Shown here one piece after another: positions 6,067 through 12,239 of a stretch of 30,500 bases of DNA. The stretch is from a virus. The stretch lies in the IMG/VR virus record IMGVR_UViG_3300018080_000087, positions 1 to 30,500 of that record; one strand, written 5' to 3'. The notes under the pieces are model-generated. The model had not been told where the DNA came from. It made no database searches and saw only the letters and a program-made list of their open reading frames with translations. A program made the translations under genes and the position numbers. Numbering within the stretch: the stretch's first letter is position 1; every line of letters begins with the position of its first letter.

Positions 6067-6082
6067 CCAAAAGCGAGGTTAA
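6002..6082 (+). CDS. Possible leader peptide, 26 aa
   Basis: ATG at 6002, with AGGGG ten bases upstream, opens a 26-codon frame ending TAA at 6082, two bases before the ATG of the next gene. The peptide starts MFSYHIESLHLAGLPLIFIS. It overlaps the whole structured leader, so its translation would decide which helices form, as in attenuators. It may equally be chance: part of the coding sequence is dictated by the stems. Confidence 0.3.
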   Translation: MFSYHIESLHLAGLPLIFISKVQKRG

Positions 6083-6084
6083 AA

Positions 6085-6492
6085 ATGAAAAAGTACTACA
6101 AATTTTTTACTATGATTCCAGATGAGTTTATTGAGTTAGTATCTAAAGGGCTTGACTCAAGAGCATTCGTAATATATATTGATATGTGCAAAAGGAGCCG
6201 TGAAATAGGTAATGTATGGGTATCTATGACAAACAAGGAAGTTGTTAAACTATTTGGAGAATCAATTAGTGAACGCACAGCAGATAGAATTATAAGTAAT
6301 ATGGTTGAGCACGGTATCATAGAAATACAAAATAGATCTAATAAGAAAAACGGGAAAAGTCTAGGTGGCAAACACAGATACGCAAAATCAACATATCATA
6401 AAGTACAGAGGAGTATAAATTATGAAAAGAAATCAAATTTTAGAAGCGAAGATAAGCAAAAGCGCGAAGTTGGTGTGGCTATATCTGCTTGA
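6085..6492 (+). CDS. Winged-helix protein, possible replication initiator or regulator
   Basis: A 135-residue protein, first gene after the rightward promoter, with GAGG eight bases upstream of the ATG. Residues ~20-80 (SRAFVIYIDMC, MTNKEVVKLFGESISERTAD, NMVEHGIIEI) have the helix-helix-wing pattern of winged-helix DNA-binding domains used by plasmid and phage initiators and replisome organisers. After ~95 the tail is basic and disordered. Its last 71 bases overlap the next gene in another frame. Position next to the iterons makes an origin-binding role plausible. A transcription regulator is the main alternative. Confidence 0.65.
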   Translation: MKKYYKFFTMIPDEFIELVSKGLDSRAFVIYIDMCKRSREIGNVWVSMTNKEVVKLFGESISERTADRIISNMVEHGIIEIQNRSNKKNGKSLGGKHRYAKSTYHKVQRSINYEKKSNFRSEDKQKREVGVAISA

Positions 6493-6610
6493 TAACCCAG
6501 TTGCTAAACGAACTAAAATAGCTAAAGATATTGGTGTATGCGAACGAACAGTTTCAAATGCTAAAAAAGAAATTGAATTGTACTTGAGAAACAAAGGAGA
6601 ACAAAAATGA
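6422..6610 (+). CDS. Small helix-turn-helix protein
   Basis: A 62-residue protein with GAGGAG eight bases upstream of the ATG, starting inside the previous gene. Residues ~28-50 (VAKRTKIAKDIGVCERTVSN) are a clear helix-turn-helix. The segment IAKDIGVCERTVSNAKKEI resembles IAEATGTCPKTVYNAKQYV in the 7841-8131 product, so the two are probably paralogues. The stop overlaps the next ATG (ATGA). Likely a small DNA-binding regulator or initiator accessory protein. Confidence 0.65.
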   Translation: MKRNQILEAKISKSAKLVWLYLLDNPVAKRTKIAKDIGVCERTVSNAKKEIELYLRNKGEQK

Positions 6611-6852
6611 AGTACTACACAGGAGAAACAATTAAAGATGTTACAGAATATCTTGATAAACATAAAATAAAATATAATGTTTATTCAGAAAAAACAGGCA
6701 TGCTTGCTATAACAGATCCTTGGGGTGTAGATTATAATTATTGGGCAACAACAGGAAGATGGTTTCGTGCAGATAAGTATGCTTGGCGAAAAAAAGCATA
6801 TTATTCAAAAGGTATAGAGCAATTCGTAACAAAATTTTTAAACAAATACTAA
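6607..6852 (+). CDS. Small protein of unknown function, 81 aa
   Basis: Starts in an ATGA overlap with the HTH gene, preceded by GGAG. The product is rich in Tyr, Trp and Lys (DPWGVDYNYWATTGRWFRAD), with no membrane segment or motif I recognise. It ends just before a hairpin that separates it from a convergent minus-strand gene. Part of the first early transcript. Confidence 0.6.
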   Translation: MKYYTGETIKDVTEYLDKHKIKYNVYSEKTGMLAITDPWGVDYNYWATTGRWFRADKYAWRKKAYYSKGIEQFVTKFLNKY

Positions 6853-6858
6853 ACCCCA

Positions 6859-6883
6859 ATACTCAGTTAAATTTACTGAGTAT
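6859..6883. terminator. Hairpin between convergent genes
   Basis: ATACTCAGT pairs perfectly with ACTGAGTAT around TAAATTT. It lies between the 3' ends of 6607-6852 and the minus-strand gene ending at 6883. There is no strong T run on either side, so it may be a weak bidirectional terminator or an mRNA end stabiliser. Confidence 0.5.
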
Positions 6884-7161
6884 CACGCACAAATGAGTTC
6901 AGAAATTTCATATGTTTTGCCTTTTGCAATTACCTTTGTAATTTCATATGCTTCGCCATTAACATGGTTCCAAAGTCCACCACCATCATAAAGAACTTGA
7001 ACATAAGAACGAATGCAACCCAATACACTACAACCATCAGATAACAACTGCTTGCCAGTAATCACATCAAACATTCTAAAAATTTTAACCTTAGAAAACC
7101 ATTCATTCTCTGCAATGTTGCCGGATTCATCAACGAGCCTGATTCTGAAGTTATTAACCAT
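6883..7161 (-). CDS. Unknown protein, minus-strand gene within the early region
   Basis: A 92-residue product with AAAGGAGAT upstream of the ATG. It is predicted to be beta-rich (RIRLVDESGN, KVKIFRMFDV, GEAYEITKVIAKGKTYEISE). It is the only leftward gene in the rightward block and has its own candidate promoter at 7194-7221. An oppositely transcribed single gene in an early region often encodes a regulator or an accessory 'moron' function, but no motif supports either. Confidence 0.6.
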   Translation of the reverse strand: MVNNFRIRLVDESGNIAENEWFSKVKIFRMFDVITGKQLLSDGCSVLGCIRSYVQVLYDGGGLWNHVNGEAYEITKVIAKGKTYEISELICA

Positions 7162-7193
7162 TGTAAATCTCCTTTTTTGTTAAACATGGTATT

Positions 7194-7221
7194 ACTATAA
7201 CCCAAAAATCTGCAAAATCAA
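7194..7221 (-). promoter_or_regulatory. Candidate promoter of the 6883-7161 gene
   Basis: On the minus strand, TTGATT (7216-7221) and TATAGT (7194-7199) are separated by 16 bases, close to the sigma-70 pattern, and lie about 35 bases upstream of the start codon. Confidence 0.45.
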
Positions 7222-7271
7222 ATAAAAATTTCAAAAAAATTGTAAAGTTTGCAGGAATTTTCATAAAAATA

Positions 7272-7280
7272 TGGTATAAT
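7272..7280 (+). promoter_or_regulatory. Extended -10 promoter for the 7331 operon
   Basis: TGGTATAAT, identical to the extended -10 at 5975-5983, about 50 bases upstream of the preferred start at 7331. No convincing -35 box. It faces away from the minus-strand promoter at 7194-7221. Confidence 0.6.
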
Positions 7281-7330
7281 ATAAATATGACGCGCCAATA
7301 ATGGCAAAAACCAACAATAGGATAATCAAA

Positions 7331-7633
7331 ATGAAAGAAATTAGCCAAAAGGAAATTGAAGCAGTAAAAGAATACTACAACAGCGTTATTGATAGTGGTA
7401 AAAAGTTTATCTGCTCTCTTGACCAAGAAGAGCGAGATTTAAATTCTGTGCTGGACTACTTTATCGTTGGATATGAAGATTATGAAGGTCCAGAGCTTAC
7501 TGAAGAAGTAATTGATAAAGAGCTTAAAGATCCAGATTGCACATTACTAATAGTGGATCAAGAACCTAAAATGGGTTGGAAAATTTATGATGATTTAGGT
7601 GTAAAGATTTTTAAAGGAGAAGAAGAAGAATAA
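7331..7633 (+). CDS. Small acidic protein, 100 aa
   Basis: The frame is open from ATG at 7301, but 7331 (MKEISQKEIEAV) is preferred because AGGA lies upstream of it, whereas 7301 would have a very short leader and no ribosome-binding site. About 28 of 100 residues are Asp or Glu against about 12 Lys and Arg, ending in EEEE. Strongly acidic small early proteins in phages include DNA mimics that block host nucleases; charge alone is not proof. It has its own extended -10 promoter and a TAATG overlap with a small membrane gene. Confidence 0.6.
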   Translation: MKEISQKEIEAVKEYYNSVIDSGKKFICSLDQEERDLNSVLDYFIVGYEDYEGPELTEEVIDKELKDPDCTLLIVDQEPKMGWKIYDDLGVKIFKGEEEE

Positions 7634-7767
7634 TGAGTATATGCTTATCTATAATTGTTGGAGTACTATTATTTTTTGCATTTATTGGGGTACTATTATT
7701 AATCAGGTATGAAATAAAACTAATGATGTTAGAATTGCTCATTAGTCATATAGAGGAGTTGCATTAG
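7633..7767 (+). CDS. Small single-span membrane protein, 44 aa
   Basis: ATG at 7633 overlaps the previous stop (TAATG) and has AAAGGAG upstream. Residues 3-24 are a continuous hydrophobic span (SIIVGVLLFFAFIGVLLLI), followed by a short helical cytoplasmic or periplasmic tail ending EELH. The stop at 7767 may be premature: another frame continues with sensible coding sequence to 7838. Function unknown. Confidence 0.5.
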   Translation: MSICLSIIVGVLLFFAFIGVLLLIRYEIKLMMLELLISHIEELH

Positions 7768-7838
7768 ACAAAAAGCATCTCTATGAGGCTTTGCATGATG
7801 CCGGATATTTTAGCAATATAAAAACAGGAGAAAAATAA
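7764..7838 (+). pseudogene. Frame-shifted continuation of the small membrane gene
   Basis: In another frame, starting right at the stop of the 44-residue gene, LDKKHLYEALHDAGYFSNIK is encoded, ending TAA at 7838. It has no usual start codon in the right position after the GAGGAG. It reads naturally as a C-terminal tail of the membrane protein, so a single-base change, sequencing error or frameshift would join them. Confidence 0.35.
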
Positions 7839-7840
7839 GA

Positions 7841-8131
7841 GTGAAGAAGTACCCACATATTAAAAAGTTATACGAGAATATCCTAAAAGCAGATTTCTCA
7901 AGTAAATCTGTCCCTGCCACATATAAAGTTATTGTTATGTACATGATACATCTCTGTGATATAGGCTACAATCCAGAAGAATACACAACAGATCAAATTG
8001 CTGAAGCAACAGGTACATGTCCAAAAACAGTATACAATGCCAAGCAATATGTTCACAATTGCAAAAAAGAGATTGAAACTATCACGATTAATGCAATCCG
8101 AAGAAATTGGAAAAGGATTAAAATATTATGA
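7841..8131 (+). CDS. Small winged-helix/HTH protein, GTG start
   Basis: A 96-residue protein with GTG at 7841 and AGGAG about ten bases upstream. Residues ~50-74 (YTTDQIAEATGTCPKTVYNA) form a helix-turn-helix similar to that of the 6422-6610 product, preceded by a helical stretch like winged-helix first helices. The C-terminus is basic (IRRNWKRIKIL). ATGA overlap with the next gene shows coupling. Likely DNA-binding; initiator, regulator or repressor cannot be told apart. Confidence 0.65.
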   Translation: MKKYPHIKKLYENILKADFSSKSVPATYKVIVMYMIHLCDIGYNPEEYTTDQIAEATGTCPKTVYNAKQYVHNCKKEIETITINAIRRNWKRIKIL

Positions 8132-8604
8132 GTACATCAGTAAACTCACGTAAAGCTCGTTATATGTTTCAAGAGGCTGGAGTTTCTGGACGAATCCACG
8201 TTGAAACCAAACTACCGATATCTCAACTATATGTAATAGCACTACAAGGAGAGCTAAAAAAAATAAAGAATCCTGTTAAATGGCAAAAAGCAGAAATTAA
8301 GTTAGTTGAGCACACAGCATATTGCCATTTTGCCGAAAAGAATTGGTACATTGATCGTGTTGGCAAAGATTGCACAATAGAAGAGATACAGGAGAAGTTG
8401 AATAAAAAATTACAGGATTTTGAAGCTGGTGAACCAATAAAAGCAAAAAAAATTGCAGGTGATGGTTTTTTTAATATTAGAAAATCAACAAAAGAAGAAC
8501 TATCTGATATTTTTGATGCACTAAGAAAACCAGGTGCTCCTGATTTAGATAAAGCTATAAAAAAAGCAAAAAAAGTTAAAAATCTTGCAGGAGATTTAAA
8601 ATAA
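8128..8604 (+). CDS. Unknown early protein, 158 aa
   Basis: Starts in an ATGA overlap with the HTH gene. The N-terminal ~80 residues look folded (KWQKAEIKLVEHTAYCHFAE); the C-terminal half is helical and very lysine-rich (KKAKKVKNLAGDLK at the end). No signal peptide, membrane span or known motif. Nucleic-acid binding is plausible from charge and company, no more. Confidence 0.6.
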   Translation: MSTSVNSRKARYMFQEAGVSGRIHVETKLPISQLYVIALQGELKKIKNPVKWQKAEIKLVEHTAYCHFAEKNWYIDRVGKDCTIEEIQEKLNKKLQDFEAGEPIKAKKIAGDGFFNIRKSTKEELSDIFDALRKPGAPDLDKAIKKAKKVKNLAGDLK

Positions 8605-8607
8605 AAT

Positions 8608-9339
8608 TTGAATAACACTAATATGAATTTAAAAAAGATATTAAACTCAGATCTACACAATATTGCTAAAAGCATATGGCTACACTGCAATAAAGATATT
8701 GATGTTATATGTGATACATACAAGATTCCAAAAGAAACAGCATTACAATTTATTAAAGATATTGAGGCTCTTGAAAATAAACAAAACGTTAATAACCAAT
8801 ATCATGATACACCAAGTATGTTAACAGCAGAATCTGAAGAAATTGAACAAGCAATTAAACGGTTGCTCAATGAAAGGAAGAGAATTACCATATTAGAATA
8901 TGGTGCCGGAGGTAGCACAACATACTTTGTAAAAATGCTGGAGCAATTAAACGCAGATTTTGAATATTATGCTATTGAACATAATATTGAATGGGCAAAA
9001 AAAATAAAAAAACGAGTTAACAGCAAAGCATTACACATTATAACCTATGATTATGGTATATATAGTAGGCATTGGGTAAGAGCAAGTAAAATTAATATGG
9101 ATGAATATGTAAATGAACCACTAAAAATCAATAAAAATTTTGATATTGTTATTGTTGATGGTCGCAAAAGAGAACGCTGTATGGCAATTGCGAAAGATGT
9201 TTGTAATGGTATGGTGTACTTGCATGATAACAATAGAGAAGAATATCAAGATGCTATAAAGTTATTTGAGAATTATGAGAGCAAAACAGTTGGTAATATG
9301 TTTTGTGTAAATATGGAGAAGTGTAAGGCACGTTTTTAA
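8608..9339 (+). CDS. SAM-dependent methyltransferase-like protein with N-terminal helical domain
   Basis: A 243-residue product from TTG at 8608; ATG at 8623 is an alternative and neither has a good ribosome-binding site. Residues ~95-190 have the class I methyltransferase plan: ITILEYGAGGSTTYF (motif I, glycine-rich loop at 98-104), YYAIEHNIEWAKKIKKRV with the acidic residue after strand 2, and NFDIVIVDGRKRERCM for strand 4. Such proteins methylate small molecules, sugars or proteins; there is no DPPY or similar DNA-MTase motif, so DNA is an unlikely substrate. Residues 1-60 resemble a small helix-turn-helix. Its 3' end forms the left arm of a terminator. Confidence 0.65.
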   Translation: MNNTNMNLKKILNSDLHNIAKSIWLHCNKDIDVICDTYKIPKETALQFIKDIEALENKQNVNNQYHDTPSMLTAESEEIEQAIKRLLNERKRITILEYGAGGSTTYFVKMLEQLNADFEYYAIEHNIEWAKKIKKRVNSKALHIITYDYGIYSRHWVRASKINMDEYVNEPLKINKNFDIVIVDGRKRERCMAIAKDVCNGMVYLHDNNREEYQDAIKLFENYESKTVGNMFCVNMEKCKARF

Positions 9340-9381
9340 TTATCATTGTTATCTCCTTGATGTGTCTTACACTTCATTTTT
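9318..9381 (+). terminator. Terminator using the 3' end of the methyltransferase-like gene
   Basis: GAAGTGTAAGGCAC (9318-9331) pairs with GTGTCTTACACTTC (9362-9375), 14 pairs with one G-T wobble, then ATTTTTAAAA. The loop is 30 bases, larger than usual, and the left arm is coding sequence. Confidence 0.6.
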
Positions 9382-9386
9382 AAAAT

Positions 9387-9776
9387 ATGAATATAAAAAA
9401 TCAAACAATTAAAATTTTAACGGATCAAATGCCAGTTGCAAATTACAGTAATGAGCAGATTTTTGAAGCATTAGTGGAGTATTTAATAACACGCAAAATC
9501 ATCGATATATGGGAATTACAAGTTAGGAATTTCACAAAAGAAGAATGCCATGCAATTGCAAATGAAGCTATTGATGTATATTGCAATACGGAGATATATA
9601 GCAGTACAACATTAATGTTTTTTGTAACAAAGCTTTTATGTGAATCGGAGAGATATCATGATGTCACATATCTTAAGCAAAAAATTGATAAAAAAGCTAG
9701 AGAAGCATTTATACAATCACTAACTGAGTTTAGTGATGTTTTAAAAAATATGAAGAATGGTGATTCGCAGGAGTAG
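9387..9776 (+). CDS. Unknown protein, 129 aa
   Basis: The ATG lies six bases after a terminator T run and has no recognisable Shine-Dalgarno sequence, so initiation is unclear. The product is helical (NYSNEQIFEALVEYLITRKI, DKKAREAFIQSLTEFSDVLK), with three Cys and no motif I recognise. Its last 17 bases form the left arm of another terminator, so it appears to be a single-gene unit between two terminators, which suggests an inserted accessory gene. Confidence 0.6.
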   Translation: MNIKNQTIKILTDQMPVANYSNEQIFEALVEYLITRKIIDIWELQVRNFTKEECHAIANEAIDVYCNTEIYSSTTLMFFVTKLLCESERYHDVTYLKQKIDKKAREAFIQSLTEFSDVLKNMKNGDSQE

Positions 9777-9832
9777 TTCTGTTTGTTGGTTTTAGCGGAT
9801 TCTCCTAGTACTTCTGCGAATCACCAATATTT
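9759..9832 (+). terminator. Long-stem terminator after the 9387-9776 gene
   Basis: A 17-bp stem, left arm 9759-9775 and right arm 9809-9825, starting GGTGATTCGCAG and ending CTGCGAATCACC, with one G-T wobble and a 33-base loop, followed by AATATTTTTAAT. Same design as the terminator at 9318: left arm within the gene end, large loop. Confidence 0.7.
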
Positions 9833-9848
9833 TTAATAGGGAGAAATT

Positions 9849-11786
9849 ATGAATTATAAAATAATAAATGGAGATTGCATAGATAAATTAAAAGATCTAG
9901 AAGATAATAGTATTGATAGTATTGTTACAGATCCACCTTATGGACTAAGTAAAGAACCCAATCCTGTTGAAGTTATGAAAGCTTGGTGTTCTGAAGAAAT
10001 ATATAAGAATAAAAGCAAAGGTTTTATGAATCAAGAATGGGATTCGTTTGTTCCATCACCAGCTATTTTTAAGGAAGCTATAAGGGTTTTAAAGCCAGGT
10101 GGACATATTTTATGCTTTGCTGGTACAAGGACAGTAGATTGGATGTCCATGAGCCTTAGATTCGCAGGATTCGAAATTCGTGATATGATTGCTTGGGTAC
10201 ATGGCATGGGATTTCCAAAAAGTCATAATATAAGTAAAAATATCTCCAAAAGTATTGATAAAACACTGTATAATGAAGTAGATTGGAAAACAAGTTCTAA
10301 AAATACGGAGTTATTATGGAAAATCTTAAAAAATGCGAATCCTGCCACACAATTATTAAAAAAGAATCTAACAGAAGTTGGGAACAATACAAGAAAAAGA
10401 AATATTGCTCCAGAAGATGCTTTGCAATCAGCGCAAGTAAAAAGAAACAATGCGAATGTTTATATTGTGGACGAAAATTCGAAAGAAGCCCTTCACATGC
10501 AAAAGGAAAAACTTTTTGTAGCGTTGAATGTAGAACAAAATATGCAAACTTCGAAACAAAATGTGATAAATGCGGAAAAACAATTACTAAAAATAAAAAT
10601 ATACAATCCAAAGTTGAACACAATTATTGTAGTAGTAAATGTTCAAGCTTGGCTAAAAGAAAAAACAAAGGGCAAAATCAAGGAAGAAGAAGTCCAGAAG
10701 ATCTTGCTTGGAAAAAAGAAGTTATCAAACGGGATAACTATAAGTGCCAACTTTGCGGTTCTAATCGAAAACTTGAAGGACACCATATTAAACCAATTAA
10801 AACATACCCAAAACTTAGGCACGATGTTTCAAACGGAATTACTTACTGTCACAAATGCCACTATTACAAAATCCACAATGGAATGCCTAATTTCATACAT
10901 GGCAGATATTGCAAAAAAAAGCCATGAAGGCTGGGGAAGTAATTTAAAACCAGCATTAGAACCAATTATATTAGCACGTAAACCTTTATCAGAAAAAACA
11001 ATTGTCAAGAATGTATTGAAACACGGTACTGGCGGTATTAATATTGATGGGTGTAGAGTTGGATTGCAGGATGGCGAGGATACAAAACGTGTTGTTGGTG
11101 GTCATAAAACAAAATATATTGGTGGAAATCTTGAGAATAATTACCCCATTGAAAAACAATCATCAAGGGACAAAGGCAGATTCCCAGCTAATTTCATCCA
11201 CGATGGTTCAGAAGAAGTTCTTGAATTGTTTCCGAATAGTAAAAGTTCAAAAGCTGGATTTATTGAAAGAGATAATTGTGATAATAAAATTTATGGAAAA
11301 CCAACCAATCATATTGGAAGTATGGAATATGGCGATGAAGGTTCTTGTGCAAGATTCTTTTATTGTGGTAAAGCTTCCAAGCGTGATCGTAACGAAGGTT
11401 GTGAAAATCTTGAATTTAAAGAAAGTGGAGCACATCTTGGGTCTGGGCGTTGTAAAAATTGTGGAAAACTAAGACTAGACCATGAAATGTCAAGGTGTAA
11501 GTGTGGAAACTTTGAACCTGCGGAACAATTAAGCAAAAAAGGTATGAACAACAATCATCCAACAGTGAAACCTACGGATCTAATGCGTTATCTTGTTCGC
11601 CTAATTACACCACCTAACGGAACAGTATTAGATCCATTTATGGGTTCAGGTTCAACAGGTAAAGCTTGTGCTTATGAAAAGTTTGATTTTATTGGAATAG
11701 AACTAGATGAGCAATATTGCAAAATAGCAGAAGCAAGAATAAAAAAGGCTATACAAGATAATGAAACACTATGGAGTGTATTATGA
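9849..11786 (+). CDS. DNA (adenine-N6 or cytosine-N4) methyltransferase, interrupted by a nested HNH gene
   Basis: 645 residues, with GGGAG before the ATG. Motif IV DPPY is at 28-31 and motif I DPFMGSGSTG at 595-604, so the order is the beta class of amino-methyltransferases. AIRVLKPGGHILCFAGTRT, WVHGMGFPKSHNISK (116-130), WGSNLKPALEPIILARKPL (362-380) and HPTVKPTDLMRYLVRLITPP are all typical of phage enzymes. A Cys-rich zinc-ribbon-like stretch (GRCKNCGKLRLD then CKCGNFEP) precedes the last block. Normally the FPKSHNISK and HEGWG blocks are close together. Here about 220 residues of unrecognisable lysine- and asparagine-rich sequence lie between them (roughly 140-358), and those bases encode an HNH nuclease in another frame. 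Whether the enzyme is active with this insert is unknown. It would methylate phage or host DNA, commonly to evade restriction. Confidence 0.85.
   Translation: MNYKIINGDCIDKLKDLEDNSIDSIVTDPPYGLSKEPNPVEVMKAWCSEEIYKNKSKGFMNQEWDSFVPSPAIFKEAIRVLKPGGHILCFAGTRTVDWMSMSLRFAGFEIRDMIAWVHGMGFPKSHNISKNISKSIDKTLYNEVDWKTSSKNTELLWKILKNANPATQLLKKNLTEVGNNTRKRNIAPEDALQSAQVKRNNANVYIVDENSKEALHMQKEKLFVALNVEQNMQTSKQNVINAEKQLLKIKIYNPKLNTIIVVVNVQAWLKEKTKGKIKEEEVQKILLGKKKLSNGITISANFAVLIENLKDTILNQLKHTQNLGTMFQTELLTVTNATITKSTMECLISYMADIAKKSHEGWGSNLKPALEPIILARKPLSEKTIVKNVLKHGTGGINIDGCRVGLQDGEDTKRVVGGHKTKYIGGNLENNYPIEKQSSRDKGRFPANFIHDGSEEVLELFPNSKSSKAGFIERDNCDNKIYGKPTNHIGSMEYGDEGSCARFFYCGKASKRDRNEGCENLEFKESGAHLGSGRCKNCGKLRLDHEMSRCKCGNFEPAEQLSKKGMNNNHPTVKPTDLMRYLVRLITPPNGTVLDPFMGSGSTGKACAYEKFDFIGIELDEQYCKIAEARIKKAIQDNETLWSVL
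10316..10927 (+). CDS. HNH endonuclease nested out of frame inside the methyltransferase gene
   Basis: 203 residues, ATG at 10316 with GGAG six bases upstream, stop TGA at 10925-10927. Four Cys clusters are visible: C7/C10 with C31/C35, C48/C51 with C68/C72, C83/C86 with C105/C109, and the HNH domain with C144/C147 and C178/C181. The HNH core is WKKEVIKRDNYKCQLCG, then LEGHHIKP (H156, H157), N173 and CHKCH. This is the layout of phage homing-type nucleases: three zinc fingers for DNA contact plus the catalytic fold. It would cut one or both strands at a specific site and spread its gene into lines that lack it. It lies in the reading frame whose codons begin one base before the methyltransferase codons. 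Its stop codon overlaps the HEGWG codons of the host gene. Confidence 0.85.
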   Translation: MENLKKCESCHTIIKKESNRSWEQYKKKKYCSRRCFAISASKKKQCECLYCGRKFERSPSHAKGKTFCSVECRTKYANFETKCDKCGKTITKNKNIQSKVEHNYCSSKCSSLAKRKNKGQNQGRRSPEDLAWKKEVIKRDNYKCQLCGSNRKLEGHHIKPIKTYPKLRHDVSNGITYCHKCHYYKIHNGMPNFIHGRYCKKKP

Positions 11787-12004
11787 TAACAATATATAAC
11801 GAGCAAAACAAACAAGAGATACGACTAACACTCGATATACCAGAAACAGATCAACTATTTGCAGATTTACAATTTGTTAAATCACTGGGCATTAATTGTG
11901 ATAAAATTTTTGAAAAAGCACTTAGATCAGAAGTAAAAAGATATAAAGATAAAGCACTTGAAATATTAAAAAAACAAGGTGCTTGCTACTGGAGTGCAAC
12001 CTAA
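11783..12004 (+). CDS. Small protein, 73 aa, antitoxin-like composition
   Basis: ATG at 11783 overlaps the methyltransferase stop (ATGA) with GGAG six bases upstream; an in-frame ATG at 11771 has no such site. The N-terminal half looks like a strand-rich unit (TIYNEQNKQEIRLTLDIPET). The C-terminal half is helical and charged (IFEKALRSEVKRYKDKALEI). This strand-then-helix plan is seen in small dimeric antitoxin and regulator proteins, but no partner toxin is evident, so the function stays open. TAATG overlap with the next gene. Confidence 0.6.
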   Translation: MITIYNEQNKQEIRLTLDIPETDQLFADLQFVKSLGINCDKIFEKALRSEVKRYKDKALEILKKQGACYWSAT

Positions 12005-12162
12005 TGGCATATCAAATACAACCAGAAATAATAAGCAAATTAAAAGGATTACCTCCTGAAAAGAAGAAGCATTTTAAAGAGAAATACGAACGCTTAATGG
12101 GGCAAATCAAGGCACTAATGAATGAGATAGATAAAAAAATTGAATCAAAGAATAAAAAATGA
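12004..12162 (+). CDS. Small lysine-rich helical protein, 52 aa
   Basis: ATG at 12004 in a TAATG overlap with the previous stop; frame open for 52 codons to TGA at 12162. The product is highly charged (LPPEKKKHFKEKYERLMGQ and a Lys-rich C-terminus), probably a helical hairpin. It is coupled to the genes on both sides. Function unknown. Confidence 0.55.
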   Translation: MAYQIQPEIISKLKGLPPEKKKHFKEKYERLMGQIKALMNEIDKKIESKNKK

Positions 12163-12239
12163 ATAAAACGGATGCAATCATAGCTTTAATTATTACACAA
12201 ATAATACTTCTTTATTTTATTTTGCTTGCAGTAATATGA
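12159..12239 (+). CDS. Membrane microprotein, 26 aa
   Basis: ATG at 12159 in an ATGA overlap, stop TGA at 12239 again overlapping the next ATG. The product starts MNKTDAIIALIITQIILLYF and is a single hydrophobic span with a short polar N-terminus. Interlocked start and stop on both sides are the main support. It could be a small membrane effector (for example a lysis or exclusion peptide), but nothing identifies it. Confidence 0.45.
   Translation: MNKTDAIIALIITQIILLYFILLAVI

Noticed and set aside
10230-10930. Group I intron or intein as explanation for the methyltransferase insert
   Set aside because: The HNH frame fills almost the whole insert, leaving little room for an intron core, and no intein splice blocks (N-terminal Cys/Ser with terminal His-Asn) are visible in the methyltransferase frame.
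11044-11472. 142-codon plus-strand frame inside the methyltransferase
   Set aside because: Unlike the HNH frame, it has no motif, ribosome-binding site or protein-like composition.
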